DNA of 64,000 nt. Origin: Acidobacteriota bacterium (GTDB lineage: Bacteria > Acidobacteriota > Vicinamibacteria > Vicinamibacterales > 2-12-FULL-66-21). This document shows, piece by piece, positions 25,291 to 34,282 of the stretch (the stretch's first letter is position 1; every line of letters starts with the position of its first letter). The stretch lies in contig QHWT01000040.1 in NCBI GenBank assembly GCA_003222675.1, positions 156,510-220,509 on the forward strand, given 5' to 3'. A program made the position numbers and the translations under genes. The notes beneath the pieces are model-generated. The model saw nothing but the letters and a program-made list of their open reading frames with translations, was not told the origin of the DNA and made no database searches.

Positions 25291-27225
25291 CTATTCCTGC
25301 GGCAGCGGCTTGTTCAATGGCGGGATGGGCTGCACAATCGGCGGCCGTTCCTTCGCCGTCTTGCGCGCGCCGTCTTCGGCCGCGGCCACGGGTGCGGCCG
25401 CCGGCTTCGGATCCTCGAGCGGATGTCCCGCAATGATACGGCGCACCTGGTCGGCGTCGAGCACTTCGCGCGAGAGCAACTGCTCCGCGATGCGCAGCAG
25501 CGCGGGCTTGTGCGTCTCGAGCAGTTCCTTCGCGCGCTCGTAGTTGCTCGTCACGAAACGCTTGATCTCGTGATCGATCCGGATCGCCGTGTCTTCGCTG
25601 TAGTCCTGGTGCTGCGCGATCTCGCGGCCCAGGAAGATCTGCTCTTCCTTCTTGCCGAAGGTGAGCGGCCCCATCGCGTCGCTCATGCCCCACTCGCACA
25701 CCATCTTGCGGGCGAGCTCCGTCGAGCGCTCGAGGTCGTTGCCCGCGCCTGTCGTCATGCCGCCGTTGGTCAGTTCCTCGGCGAGACGGCCGCCCATCAG
25801 GATCGCGATCTGATCGTTCAGGTAATCGCGGGTGTAATTGTGCTTGTCGCCTTCGGGCAGCTGCATCGTGACACCGAGCGCCATGCCGCGCGGGATGATC
25901 GTCACCTTGTGAATCGGATCGGCGTGCGGCAAGACGACCGCAAGCAGCGCGTGACCCGCTTCGTGGATCGCCGTGACCTTCTTCTCCTCCTCGGAGATGA
26001 TCATCGAGCGGCGTTCCGTGCCCATGAGGACCTTGTCCTTCGCGAACTCGAAATCGTGCATGCGCACGACCTTCTGGTTGTAACGCGCCGCGTTCAGCGC
26101 CGCCTCGTTCACCAGGTTCGCGAGATCCGCCCCCGAGAAGCCCGACGAGCCGCGCGCCAGCACGTGGATATTCACATCATCGGCGAGCGGAATCTTCTTC
26201 GTGTGGACCGCGAGGATGCCCTCGCGTCCCTTCACGTCCGGGCGGTTGACGACAATGCGGCGGTCGAAACGGCCGGGGCGCAGCAGCGCGGGATCGAGCA
26301 CGTCCGGACGATTCGTTGCGGCAACGAGGATGACGCCTTCGTTCGACTCGAAGCCGTCCATCTCGACGAGCAGCTGGTTGAGCGTCTGCTCGCGCTCGTC
26401 GTGGCCACCGCCGAGACCGGCGCCACGATGACGCCCGACCGCGTCGATCTCGTCGATGAAAACAATACACGGCGCGTTCTTCTTACCCTGCTCGAACAGG
26501 TCGCGGACACGTGATGCACCCACGCCGACGAACATCTCGACGAAGTCGGATCCGCTGATCGAGAAGAAGGGCACGTTTGCTTCGCCCGCGACCGCGCGCG
26601 CCATAAGGGTCTTCCCCGTTCCCGGCGGGCCCATCAGCAGCACACCTTTTGGAATGCGCCCGCCGAGCTTCTGGAACTTCTGGGGCTCCTTCAGGAACTC
26701 GATGATTTCCTGGAGCTCTTCTTTGGCTTCATCGACGCCGGCAACATCTTTAAATGTGACCTTCTTCTGCGAGCTCGACGAAAGCTTCGCGCGACTCTTG
26801 CCAAACGAGAGCGCCTTGTTTCCGCCGCTCTGCATCTGCCGCATGATGAACAGCCAGAAGCCGATCATCAGGAGGATCGGTGCCCACGAATACAACAGCG
26901 TGGCCCAGGGGCTCGTCGTTTCAGGCTTGGCGGTGATCTGGACGCCGTTGTCGCTCAGCTTATTGCCGAGCCCGTCGTACTGTGTCGGCGCGTAGGTGCG
27001 GAATTTCGTACTGCCGTCACCGCCGACCGACGTCTTCAGGACGCCCGTGATTTCATTGCCGGTAATCGTGACGGCGGCAACCTCTTTATCCTGCACGTGC
27101 TGCAGAAATACCGAAAACGGCATGGCCGCTTCGCTGCGCTGGAAGGTCGTCGAGAAGTTCCAGATCAGGACCCCGACGACGATCAGGACCATCCAGAACA
27201 GCAAGCTTTTGAGGGTCGAGTTCAA
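25291..27225 (-). CDS. ftsH: ATP-dependent zinc metalloprotease FtsH
   Basis: A 644-residue membrane protease. It has helices at 7-23 and 110-127 flanking a periplasmic domain, Walker A GPPGTGKT (199-206), Walker B IVFIDE (255-260), the second region of homology [18 protein letters not shown], and the zinc-binding HEAGH (421-425). The C-terminal tail is Pro-rich. Its start overlaps the tilS stop by 4 bp, an arrangement found across bacteria. Confidence 0.97.
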   Translation of the reverse strand: MNSTLKSLLFWMVLIVVGVLIWNFSTTFQRSEAAMPFSVFLQHVQDKEVAAVTITGNEITGVLKTSVGGDGSTKFRTYAPTQYDGLGNKLSDNGVQITAKPETTSPWATLLYSWAPILLMIGFWLFIMRQMQSGGNKALSFGKSRAKLSSSSQKKVTFKDVAGVDEAKEELQEIIEFLKEPQKFQKLGGRIPKGVLLMGPPGTGKTLMARAVAGEANVPFFSISGSDFVEMFVGVGASRVRDLFEQGKKNAPCIVFIDEIDAVGRHRGAGLGGGHDEREQTLNQLLVEMDGFESNEGVILVAATNRPDVLDPALLRPGRFDRRIVVNRPDVKGREGILAVHTKKIPLADDVNIHVLARGSSGFSGADLANLVNEAALNAARYNQKVVRMHDFEFAKDKVLMGTERRSMIISEEEKKVTAIHEAGHALLAVVLPHADPIHKVTIIPRGMALGVTMQLPEGDKHNYTRDYLNDQIAILMGGRLAEELTNGGMTTGAGNDLERSTELARKMVCEWGMSDAMGPLTFGKKEEQIFLGREIAQHQDYSEDTAIRIDHEIKRFVTSNYERAKELLETHKPALLRIAEQLLSREVLDADQVRRIIAGHPLEDPKPAAAPVAAAEDGARKTAKERPPIVQPIPPLNKPLPQE

Positions 27226-28766
27226 CCTACGCCTCCTAACCGCCTGACTTTCAAGAGTAACACGGCTGCCGCGGGGTCGACGACGCGAAAGTCCTCCGAA
27301 ACCGAGTGCCCGACGACCCAGACGATCCGGTCCCGGCCGTCGACGACCAGCGGGAGGGCGTCCCGCTCAGCCCGGGGAACCTTGCGGTCCACCAGGAAAT
27401 CCTGCAGCTTTCGAGCTCCCGGCGCGCCGAGCGGGTGGAATCGGTCACCCGGCCGCCGGCTGCGGATGGTGAGGGGCAATGCGACAGCCGACGCGCAAAC
27501 CCCGACCTCGAGACCCTTCGCGGCCCATCGGACCACTGAGCCCGCGACGGCTTCAGCCGCGATGGCCCACCCGTCGGGCTGCCAACGGACCTCTCCAGGA
27601 ATAGACAGCGAAAATGCGAAAGAGTTCGAGTGTTGCCTAGTCCGGGAACTCTCGGAACGGTCCGGACCTCGTCCGGGCCGCAAAACGATCACAGTACCCA
27701 GCCGCTGGGCATACTGGCCCGGCAGGCTGACGCGGGCCCCCTCGCGCCCAGTCTCGGCCAACGCCAGCAGCCAGTCCACGTGCTTGCTGCCGATGGCGCT
27801 CGCGCCGCCCAGGGACGTCAGCACGTGATGTGCCACCCGTGACGCCAGCGCGCGGGGCGTCGCCGACAGCGCCGTGGCATCCAGATCGATCCCGAGGTCC
27901 GAGGCCCGAGGTCCGAGGTCCGAGGCCCGAGGTCCGAGGTCCGAGGCCCGAAGTCCGAGGTCCGAAACCCGAAGTTCCACGTCTTTGAACCCCGCCGGCT
28001 GACGCCCGAAGCCGCTTTCTCTTAAGACGACACGAGCCGCGGTTTCGATTGCAAGCTGCTGAAGAAACTCCTCATCCTCCCGCGCGAGCGCGGCCTGGCG
28101 AGCCAGGAGCTCGGGCGCGGCCTGCGAAAAACGTGATTGGATGTACGGAATCAGATCATGCCGAATCCGATTCCGGGGGATTGAGACATCCGCGTTCGTC
28201 GCATCCTCGCGGAACGTCTCGCCGCGGGCGTCGAGAAAGATTCGCAGCTCCTGGCGGGCGACGTCGAGCACCGGTCGAATCACTCTCCCGACGCGCGGCC
28301 GAATCGAGCCGAGGCCGCGTGTGCCGGCGCCGCGCAACAGCCGCAGCAAAAACGTCTCCGCCTGATCGTCGCGAGTATGCGCGGTTGCGATTGCGTCGGC
28401 GCCGAGCTCGTCCGCGGCACGCTCGAGAAAAGCGTAGCGCGCCGAGCGTGCGGCATCTTCAATCGATCGCTTCTGCTCGCGCGCGAGCGCCGCGACATCG
28501 GCCCGCGCCGACACGAAGGGCACGTTCAGCCGTTCGGCGAGCGCGCGGCAGAACGCTTCGTCAGCGTCCGCGTCCGCGCCGCGCAACCCGTGATGCAAGT
28601 GCGCCGCACCGGCGACAACGAGATCGCCGTGCGCCTCCATCTCGCGCAGCAGGTTCAACAGCGCCACCGAATCAGCTCCGCCGGACACCGCAACGAGCAC
28701 ACGCGTGTCGGGCCGCGCGAGCGCGTGCTGACGGATCGTCCGGCGAACGCGCTCTAAGAGCGCCAT
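27222..28766 (-). CDS. tilS: tRNA(Ile)-lysidine synthetase with repeat-encoded insertion
   Basis: A 514-residue enzyme that converts C34 of the CAU-anticodon tRNA(Ile) to lysidine using ATP and lysine. The PP-loop SGGADS (28-33) and the [21 protein letters not shown] block are intact, and a TilS C-terminal domain ([21 protein letters not shown]) is present. Between the catalytic and substrate-binding parts, about residues 263-293, four copies of a 7-residue repeat (ASDLGPR-like) are encoded in frame by a heptamer DNA array. The family lacks this segment. It lies at a likely surface linker, so activity may be kept. A CAT-anticodon tRNA gene is about 100 bp upstream. Confidence 0.94.
   Translation of the reverse strand: MALLERVRRTIRQHALARPDTRVLVAVSGGADSVALLNLLREMEAHGDLVVAGAAHLHHGLRGADADADEAFCRALAERLNVPFVSARADVAALAREQKRSIEDAARSARYAFLERAADELGADAIATAHTRDDQAETFLLRLLRGAGTRGLGSIRPRVGRVIRPVLDVARQELRIFLDARGETFREDATNADVSIPRNRIRHDLIPYIQSRFSQAAPELLARQAALAREDEEFLQQLAIETAARVVLRESGFGRQPAGFKDVELRVSDLGLRASDLGPRASDLGPRASDLGIDLDATALSATPRALASRVAHHVLTSLGGASAIGSKHVDWLLALAETGREGARVSLPGQYAQRLGTVIVLRPGRGPDRSESSRTRQHSNSFAFSLSIPGEVRWQPDGWAIAAEAVAGSVVRWAAKGLEVGVCASAVALPLTIRSRRPGDRFHPLGAPGARKLQDFLVDRKVPRAERDALPLVVDGRDRIVWVVGHSVSEDFRVVDPAAAVLLLKVRRLGGVG
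27892..27974. repeat. Heptamer array GAGGTCC inside tilS
   Basis: About twelve units of GAGGTCC/GAGGCCC/GAAGTCC lie within the tilS coding region. Because 3 x 7 = 21, every three units encode the same seven residues, giving [26 protein letters not shown] on the coding strand. Confidence 0.92.
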
Positions 28767-28774
28767 AAGAGCTG

Positions 28775-28850
28775 GTGATTTGGTGATCTGAGGATTTGGT
28801 GATTGAAGTACACGACTTCACCAAATCACTGAATCACCAATTCACGAAAT
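28775..28850. repeat. Inverted repeat of GATTTGGTGA
   Basis: GATTTGGTGATTGAAG pairs with CTTCACCAAATC around TACACGA. Further ATCACCAA copies lie on both sides. It sits between tilS and the tRNA gene and could end tRNA transcription or precede tilS. It contains no gene. Confidence 0.7.
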
Positions 28851-28861
28851 GGATAAAAAGG

Positions 28862-28938
28862 TGGTGCCGGTGCAGGGACTTGAACCCCGGACAACGCGGA
28901 TATGAGCCGCGTGCTCTAACCAACTGAGCTACACCGGC
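28862..28938 (-). tRNA. tRNA with CAT anticodon (Met elongator or Ile2)
   Basis: A 77-nt cloverleaf including an encoded CCA. The acceptor arm GCCGGTG pairs with CACCGGC, the D arm is GCTC/GAGC, the anticodon stem is CGCGG/CCGCG with loop CTCATAT (CAT at 28902-28904), and the T arm is CGGGG/CCCTG. The discriminator is A. The 5' G1-C72 pair excludes initiator tRNA(fMet), which has a C-A mismatch. CAT is read as Met in the elongator or, after lysidine modification, as Ile. The bases alone do not settle which. The TilS gene is next door. Confidence 0.93.
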
Positions 28939-29004
28939 AGGAAGCTGAAATTATAGCAGCTTCAGGGTTCTCCGCGTGCTCTACAGCGTTCTCGAGTAGT
29001 CCAA

Positions 29005-29625
29005 TCAGAGTGCCGCGTCGACAGTGCCCCATTTCGCGTCGGTGCTGGGGGCGCACAGGTGGTCACGGTTATATTCCAGCATCGCCGCCAGATACGGACG
29101 GCCGGTGGCCAGCAGTTGCTGCATTCGATTCGTGAATGCGTCGTACGCGCCCCAGTACGCCTCACCAGCCGTCCTGCCGTGGGCGAGCGCGAAATCAATT
29201 TCGGCATCGCAGTCGAGGAAGAGGTCGGGCGCGTCGAGGGGGAACATAAAGACGACGTCGTAGCCGAAAAACGCGACACACCCGTTCTTCACGAGATCGC
29301 CGCCAAGTTCCGCGGCGGTCAGACACGCCAGCAAATGGATGATCTTGTCCCGCGATTCATTCGGATCGTACCGCCCGATTTCCAGAATCGGCTCACCGTT
29401 GAATCCCGTGAACCGCCGCTCGAGGCCGTGCCCCGAGCCGGTGATGAATCGCACGCCGGGCGCCGTCAGCTGCGGCGCAATGCTCGCCCGCCGCGCCGTG
29501 TTGCCGCTGAACGCGTCAATCGTGAAGCCGGCCTTCTTCAGAGTCGGGTAGACTTCGGACTGCCGATATTCCTGGCACGCCTCGGTTACTTCTTCATAAT
29601 CCGAATCGATGACGATGACTGTCAT
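29005..29625 (-). CDS. Caspase-fold (clan CD-like) cysteine peptidase domain protein
   Basis: A 206-residue protein built almost entirely of one domain. A His sits after a hydrophobic strand, VRFITGSGHG with His66. A Cys ends the next core strand, IIHLLACLTAAELGGDLVKNG with Cys101. This His-Gly then Cys order, followed by a GCVAFFGYDVV strand, matches clan CD peptidases (C25/CHAT/caspase-like). There is no signal peptide, prodomain or effector fusion. It overlaps the upstream basic protein gene by 4 bp, so the two are made together. Protease activity is inferred from motifs, and the target is unknown. A catalytically altered homologue is possible. Confidence 0.68.
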   Translation of the reverse strand: MTVIVIDSDYEEVTEACQEYRQSEVYPTLKKAGFTIDAFSGNTARRASIAPQLTAPGVRFITGSGHGLERRFTGFNGEPILEIGRYDPNESRDKIIHLLACLTAAELGGDLVKNGCVAFFGYDVVFMFPLDAPDLFLDCDAEIDFALAHGRTAGEAYWGAYDAFTNRMQQLLATGRPYLAAMLEYNRDHLCAPSTDAKWGTVDAAL

Positions 29626-30161
29626 CGCCGCTTCTTTTTCGAAGCGGTCGAACGCCGCTTCGGAGCGACCGAACGCCGCCGTTGTGTCGGTCGTGGCCGC
29701 GATGCGGTGCCGAGCGCCTGGGATGTCGTGGAGGTCGGCCGTCTCGAGCCTGACCGCGGGGAAGCCGCCGTTGCGGCGTGCTGCGCGAGGTACTCGCGCA
29801 GCAGGCGGATGGCACGCTGCTCGACGTCGATCAGCGCGCGCCCGATCGCCGTCCGCTTCTGTACTTCTTCGAGGGCGCGTTTCTTATCGATCACGCCGGT
29901 CCCCAGCACGCCCAGGTTGAACCGTTTCTGTCGCTTGATCCGTTCGGACGTCAGCTCGGTCCGTTGCTCGTCGCTCAGGTCGGAACCGTCAACCGTCGGC
30001 GTGTCGGGATCGACGACGTGCCTCAACGTGGCGAACCCCTTCCGGTCGCGATGGTAGCCGGCCGGCAGCCGCCACTGTTCCGCCGGAATCGGCGCGGGGG
30101 AGCCGCGTCGCGATGCACGGAATTTTCGCGCGGCACTCGCAATTACGCGCTTCTTTGCCAT
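29622..30161 (-). CDS. Basic protein of unknown function, partner of the caspase-fold gene
   Basis: A 179-residue protein starting MAKKRVIASAARKFRASRRG. A helical middle (LSDEQRTELTSERIKRQKRF and IGRALIDVEQRAIRLLREYL) is followed by a Ser/Arg/Lys-rich disordered tail ending SKKKRR. The pI must be very high, suggesting nucleic-acid or membrane contact. I chose ATG 30161. The longer open frame to 30416 belongs to the degraded phosphoesterase. Tight coupling to the peptidase gene suggests it is a substrate, regulator or adaptor. Not recognised as a known family. Confidence 0.65.
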   Translation of the reverse strand: MAKKRVIASAARKFRASRRGSPAPIPAEQWRLPAGYHRDRKGFATLRHVVDPDTPTVDGSDLSDEQRTELTSERIKRQKRFNLGVLGTGVIDKKRALEEVQKRTAIGRALIDVEQRAIRLLREYLAQHAATAASPRSGSRRPTSTTSQALGTASRPRPTQRRRSVAPKRRSTASKKKRR

Positions 30162-30198
30162 CGTCAATCCTGTGCAGTGCGCGTGATGCTCTTGCTGG

Positions 30199-30496
30199 TT
30201 ATTGCTTGTCGAGCGCGCGCGCTGCTGCATCGCGTACATGAACCGCGCCCTCGTGCTCGTTGTCGACGAGCCGTGCGACGGCGAGAACCCCCGTGCGCGG
30301 CGTGCCGCGCGGCTGAACGGCGTTGCCGCCTGCACGAGGCTCGCCTGGAATTGGGAAAGTGGAGCGGTTGACGCATCGCCACGCGCGAGATCCTCCGCGA
30401 CGTGATCGGGCGTCATGGCCGCAACAGAGCCAACGATCGGTTCTCGAGCATGAGCACGACGATGTGCCCGATATTCGTCAGGAAGTCGACAGGCAT
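30199..30496 (-). pseudogene. Remnant of a phosphoesterase (phospholipase C-like) gene
   Basis: The ATG at 30496 starts MPVDFLTNIGHIVVLMLENRS, the diagnostic N-terminus of the PF04185 phosphoesterase family, whose next residues should be FDH. The frame stops seven codons later at 30413. Downstream, other frames carry what resembles the C-terminus of the family: DHVAEDLARGDASTAPLSQFQASLV, and after a further shift NEHEGAVHVRDAAARALDKQ ending at 30199. Several hundred central codons are missing. It lies 13 bp after the secreted-protein gene and is in the same operon as the caspase-fold gene. Confidence 0.65.
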
Positions 30497-30509
30497 GAAC
30501 GACCTGAGA

Positions 30510-31877
30510 TCAGTAAACGCGGATACTGGCCGATGCGAACCACGACGTCGCTCCCCGATCGCGGACAATACGGAACACGCTCGGCTCGAGCGGCTCGGCA
30601 CCCTCGGATTGCGTCCCGAGTGCGGCACCACCGGTCACGACGAACCGGCCAAACAACATCGCCGAAGGTCCGACGAACACTCGGCTGCCTGGAGATGACA
30701 GGTCGGTGCCCATGCTGAGCAGCACGCAAATCGGCTGCTGCTTGGCATCAACGTCCAGCGACTTGGTGCGCGTAAAGAACTGCCAGGCGAGAAACACAGA
30801 AAAGCGTGTGACCGAATCCCCCGTCCCCTGCTGCTGAAAAAAATCTTCCTGCGAGAACTGGACGGCGCGGCTGACTTTCTGAAATGTCACGTCCTTGATA
30901 CCGCTCACCGCGACGCCGCCATGCGCGACCAGCGGCATGGCTGATTGGACGAAATAGTGGATCGTCTCGAAGTCCTTCTTCTCGCCGCTTGGATCGGTTG
31001 CCGACATCATCACCGTCACGCGCGTACCGGCATCTCTTGTGCCGATCTTCTTGATATCGTCGCCAAGCGAGCGCTCGGCAAGCGACACGAACGAGTCGGC
31101 GCGCGTCGCCGCCGTGCCGTAGCTGTCGACGGCGAGCTTGTAATACCGGCTCGTCGATCCTCCGAATGCGGCCTTGAAACCCTCGATATCTGATTCAGCG
31201 AGCTTCTGCAATTCCGCGTAAGACGTTTCAAGCGCGCTGACAGCCGTTTTCACGTCGGCCGTCGCCGTCGAAAGCGCCGTCAATTCTGTGCTCGTCAGGC
31301 CCGGACGTTTGTGCGGGGCGAGCGCCGCCTCGATCTTGCGCTGCACCGTCTGCGAGTTCTGGTACACGACCCGCGAGGCCTCGATCAACGGCGTGTCGGG
31401 AGTCCTCTGCGTGTCCGACAAGCCGACGAGAAGACTCCCGAGCTCAGGATTGAGAACACTCGACCAGAGCCTCGTCAGGTACGAATACGATTGCGCCTGT
31501 TCCTCCTTCACGTCGTACGACAAAGCGTAGCGTAAGAAGTTGAAGTGGCGGAGGCGAATCCAGACCGGCTCGCGGCTGGTGATGCGAGCGTTCGGTGGGG
31601 ACTGCACCTGCCACGTATCGCCGTCGAAACAGACGTCGAACACGCTGAGCGTTCTCGCGGGCAGCGTGATGCCTGATATTCCTTTCATACCAGACGGTGC
31701 GCCGAACAACTGATTGCAGATCCCGGTGTCCTGGCGCGCAGGCGTTTGTGCGGCCGCAGATCCTGGGATCAAGATCGCGACCGAGAGACACCTTCCAAGC
31801 AAACGGGCGAACAAACGGCCGACACTCGGCGCGATACGTGTGCAACGCGTGTCTCTTGGCTGAGCTTCTCGCATCAT
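30510..31877 (-). CDS. Secreted protein of unknown function
   Basis: A 455-residue protein. The ATG at 31877 is followed by a basic stretch and a signal sequence (LSVAILIPGSAAAQ) with a clear AAA-Q cleavage site. The middle (about 155-300) is helical with Leu/Ala heptads, including SALETSYAELQKLAES. The last 120 residues are beta-rich and end in WFASASIRVY, an aromatic-ending strand typical of outer-membrane proteins. No known domain was recognised. It is the first gene of the peptidase operon. Confidence 0.7.
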   Translation of the reverse strand: MMREAQPRDTRCTRIAPSVGRLFARLLGRCLSVAILIPGSAAAQTPARQDTGICNQLFGAPSGMKGISGITLPARTLSVFDVCFDGDTWQVQSPPNARITSREPVWIRLRHFNFLRYALSYDVKEEQAQSYSYLTRLWSSVLNPELGSLLVGLSDTQRTPDTPLIEASRVVYQNSQTVQRKIEAALAPHKRPGLTSTELTALSTATADVKTAVSALETSYAELQKLAESDIEGFKAAFGGSTSRYYKLAVDSYGTAATRADSFVSLAERSLGDDIKKIGTRDAGTRVTVMMSATDPSGEKKDFETIHYFVQSAMPLVAHGGVAVSGIKDVTFQKVSRAVQFSQEDFFQQQGTGDSVTRFSVFLAWQFFTRTKSLDVDAKQQPICVLLSMGTDLSSPGSRVFVGPSAMLFGRFVVTGGAALGTQSEGAEPLEPSVFRIVRDRGATSWFASASIRVY

Positions 31878-32045
31878 GTCTGCCGAGAATGTTCTGTTGA
31901 ATCGGCTGCTCGGAATTGGGCGGCGAGATCTTGCCCGAACGCTGTCGACGCGCGCAAGCAGAATCCGTGCTATCAGGAGACCAGATGTCATCGAAAGAAT
32001 CTCTCCTGACCTCCTGTTCGATATTCCTCGGTCGGGCGGCGGATG
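31878..32045. other. Intergenic gap, upstream of the secreted-protein operon
   Basis: A gap of 168 bp holding the presumed promoter of the minus-strand operon. Short ORFs here have poor codon character. No repeats or hairpins stand out, unlike most other gaps in the window. Confidence 0.4.
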
Positions 32046-32987
32046 CTACGTGTCGATCAGCGCAGCCGCGAGCAACGGGATCATGATCTCGTGGTGTCCC
32101 ACCAGCGAATATCCCTTGCCGAATCCCGCGACCGGACGCGACACGACGTTGGTCTGGGGACGGTAAAGGCGCACGAAGTCAAGATTCACGGTGGTCAAGC
32201 CCTCCAGCGAGCGTCCCTGGTTGCGCGCCAGCGCCACCGCCTTCAGGAACACTTCCGGCAGCACGACTGCCGAACCGCAATTGAGATACACGCCACGCTC
32301 GAGCCTTGCGACGTTGGAGACAAAGTAGCGGAAGTCGCGAAGACTGCCTTCGCCAAGCGCGGCGCCCGACGCGGCGGGATGCATGTGAATGATGTCGGTG
32401 CCGAGTGCCACGTGGACGGTGACGGGGACGTTCAGCCGCGCGGCGGCGGCGATGACGCTGAGATGCGCGTGCGATGGACGCGTGGTCCGCAGATATCGCG
32501 CGACAGCCTGTCCCAGGCCGAGACCGTCCTTTACTCCATCGTTGATCGCGCCGTTGAGCAACCGTCCGGTCTCCTCGGCCATACCGAACCGGCCGGGCCC
32601 GAGCGCCTCATCAACGTCCTCGGACGTCGATCCCGACAACGCGATCTCGAAGTCGTGGATCACGCCGGCGCCGTTGGTCGCGACCGCCGACACGAACCCG
32701 CGCTCCATGAGATCGATCAGCAGCGGCGATAGGCCCGTTTTCAACACGTGCGCGCCGAGGCCCCAGATGATGCCGCGCCCTGCGCCGTGCGCGGTGCGCA
32801 TCGCATCGACGACCGCCTTGAAATCGGAAGCCCCGAGGATCGCGGGCATGGCGCGAATCAGCCCCGCGATGCCCGTACCCGGCACGAACGGCTTCGCGAA
32901 GTCCGCTGCCTTCGTCTGGCTCGTCCGCGATTGCAGCGGGTACGTATGAACGCCAGACAGATCAAAATCTTCGTAGTTGAATTTCAC
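32046..32987 (-). CDS. Deoxyhypusine synthase-like protein
   Basis: A 313-residue protein with GIIWGLGAHVLKTGLSPLLIDLMERG followed by VATNGAGVIHDFEIALSGSTSED. The second block resembles the NAD-binding GAG-hxxD segment of the deoxyhypusine synthase fold. A later GTDIIHMHPAASG block is also characteristic. True deoxyhypusine modification is absent from bacteria; bacterial relatives include homospermidine synthases and uncharacterised proteins. The usual active-site Lys context is not obvious to me. It sits alone between queA and the secreted-protein operon. Function uncertain. Confidence 0.55.
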   Translation of the reverse strand: MKFNYEDFDLSGVHTYPLQSRTSQTKAADFAKPFVPGTGIAGLIRAMPAILGASDFKAVVDAMRTAHGAGRGIIWGLGAHVLKTGLSPLLIDLMERGFVSAVATNGAGVIHDFEIALSGSTSEDVDEALGPGRFGMAEETGRLLNGAINDGVKDGLGLGQAVARYLRTTRPSHAHLSVIAAAARLNVPVTVHVALGTDIIHMHPAASGAALGEGSLRDFRYFVSNVARLERGVYLNCGSAVVLPEVFLKAVALARNQGRSLEGLTTVNLDFVRLYRPQTNVVSRPVAGFGKGYSLVGHHEIMIPLLAAALIDT

Positions 32988-32991
32988 GTGT

Positions 32992-33110
32992 CAATGCTAA
33001 ATGCCAAATGCCAAATGCCAAAGCTCCTTCGCGGTTCTCGTTCGATGCGCTCGGCGGCGCGGCCTAGCGCCGCGCTTCACTCCGTCGCCTCGCGCCGGCC
33101 GCAGGCGCTT
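32992..33110. repeat. Heptamer array AATGCCA and partial 96-bp-repeat core
   Basis: Four TGCCAAA units (32992-33022) are followed by TTCACTCCGTCGCCTCGCGC (about 33078-33097), which is the complement of the core of the 96-bp repeat at 39037 and 14744. The gap lies between queA and the deoxyhypusine-like gene. No gene was seen. Confidence 0.7.
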
Positions 33111-33120
33111 CGGCAGCGAC

Positions 33121-34272
33121 TCAAATCACAAGCATCGCGTCGCCGTAACTGTAGAAGCGGTAGCGCTGTTCGACAGCATCATGATAGGCGGCGAGCACGC
33201 GCTCGCGTCCGGCGAAAGCGGACACGAGCATCAGCAGCGACGACCGTGGCAGGTGGAAGTTCGTGAGAAGGCCTGAGATCACGCGGAAGTCGAATCCCGG
33301 GTAGATGAAGATGTCGGCCTCGGCGGCGCCGGTGGCGATCCGTCCGTTGCCGCGGCGCACCGCGTCCTCGAGGGCCCGCGTCGTGGTCGTGCCGACCGCC
33401 ACGATGCGACGATGTTGGTCGAGCGCGCGATTGATTGCATGGGCCGCGCGCTCGCTGATCTCGTAACGCTCGGCCTCGACCTCGTGCGCCTCGACGTCCT
33501 CGACGCGAACCGGCTTGAAGGTTCCATATCCGACGTGCAGCGTGATCGAGGCGCGCTCGATGCGCGCGGCGTCGATCGCCGCGAGCAATGGCTCGTCGAA
33601 GTGCAGGCCCGCGGTCGGCGCCGCGATCGATCCGCGGTGCTCGGCGAACACCGTCTGGTACCGCTGACGATCCTCCGGCGTGTCCTCGCGGTGAATATAA
33701 GGAGGGAGCGGCACATGACCCATCGCATCGACCAGCGCGTCGATGCCCGGCCCACGCTCCACCCATAGGCGGATGCGTCGCCGGCCGAAGTACTGCCGCG
33801 CGAGCACCTCCGCCATCAGTACGCCCTCGGCGCCTTCAAACCGCGCGAGCGCACCCGGCTTCAACTTCTGCCCGGGATGCATGAGCGCGGTCCAGATCTG
33901 TCCGACTCCATTCGCGTGGCTTCCGCCTTCCGCCTTCGCGCGTTGCGCTTCCGCCTTCGGCGAAGCTTTCGGCTGAGGCTGGTCAGACGGAAGATCCCGA
34001 GCGAGCATCGAAGGCTCGTGCGATAACAGCAGGCACTCGACCGCGCCGCCGCTCGGAACACGGCGGCCGAGGAGCCGCGCGGGGAAGACGCGCGTGTCGT
34101 TTGCGACGAGCAGATCGCCCGTGCGCACGAAGCACGGCAGATCGCGAATGGTCGCGTGTGTGACGTCGCCATTCGCGCGATCGAGCACGAGGAGGCGTGA
34201 TGTTCCTCGCGGTGCAGCGGTCTGCGCCACAAGCTCTGCCGGGAGTGAAAACTCGAAGTCCGCGACCTTCAT
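33121..34272 (-). CDS. queA: tRNA preQ1(34) ribosyltransferase-isomerase with repeat-encoded insertion
   Basis: A 383-residue enzyme transferring ribose from SAM to preQ1 in tRNA, giving epoxyqueuosine. It begins VADFEFSLPAELVAQ and has SRLLVLDR, LLVANDTRVFPARLLGRR, APTAGLHFDE, HVGYGTFKPV, EVEAERYEI, VGTTTTRALE and NFHLPRSSLLMLVSAF. Between about residues 87 and 116 the family shows no counterpart to DLPSDQPQPKASPKAEAQRA and its neighbours. The DNA there is a CTTCCGC-type repeat. The rest is normal in length. Confidence 0.95.
   Translation of the reverse strand: MKVADFEFSLPAELVAQTAAPRGTSRLLVLDRANGDVTHATIRDLPCFVRTGDLLVANDTRVFPARLLGRRVPSGGAVECLLLSHEPSMLARDLPSDQPQPKASPKAEAQRAKAEGGSHANGVGQIWTALMHPGQKLKPGALARFEGAEGVLMAEVLARQYFGRRRIRLWVERGPGIDALVDAMGHVPLPPYIHREDTPEDRQRYQTVFAEHRGSIAAPTAGLHFDEPLLAAIDAARIERASITLHVGYGTFKPVRVEDVEAHEVEAERYEISERAAHAINRALDQHRRIVAVGTTTTRALEDAVRRGNGRIATGAAEADIFIYPGFDFRVISGLLTNFHLPRSSLLMLVSAFAGRERVLAAYHDAVEQRYRFYSYGDAMLVI
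33919..33990. repeat. CTTCCGC repeats inside queA
   Basis: Degenerate CTTCCGC/CTTCGCG/CTTTCGG units lie within the queA coding region and encode the Lys/Ala/Glu-rich insertion. Insertion length preserves frame. Confidence 0.75.
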
Positions 34273-34282
34273 GTCTTTCGCA

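Noticed and set aside
28862-28938. Initiator tRNA(fMet)
   Set aside because: Position 1-72 is a G-C pair and the anticodon stem lacks the three G-C pairs arrangement of initiators.
31876-32166. Small plus-strand ORF in the gap before the deoxyhypusine-like gene
   Set aside because: No family resemblance, no ribosome site, and it overlaps the end of a conserved minus-strand gene.
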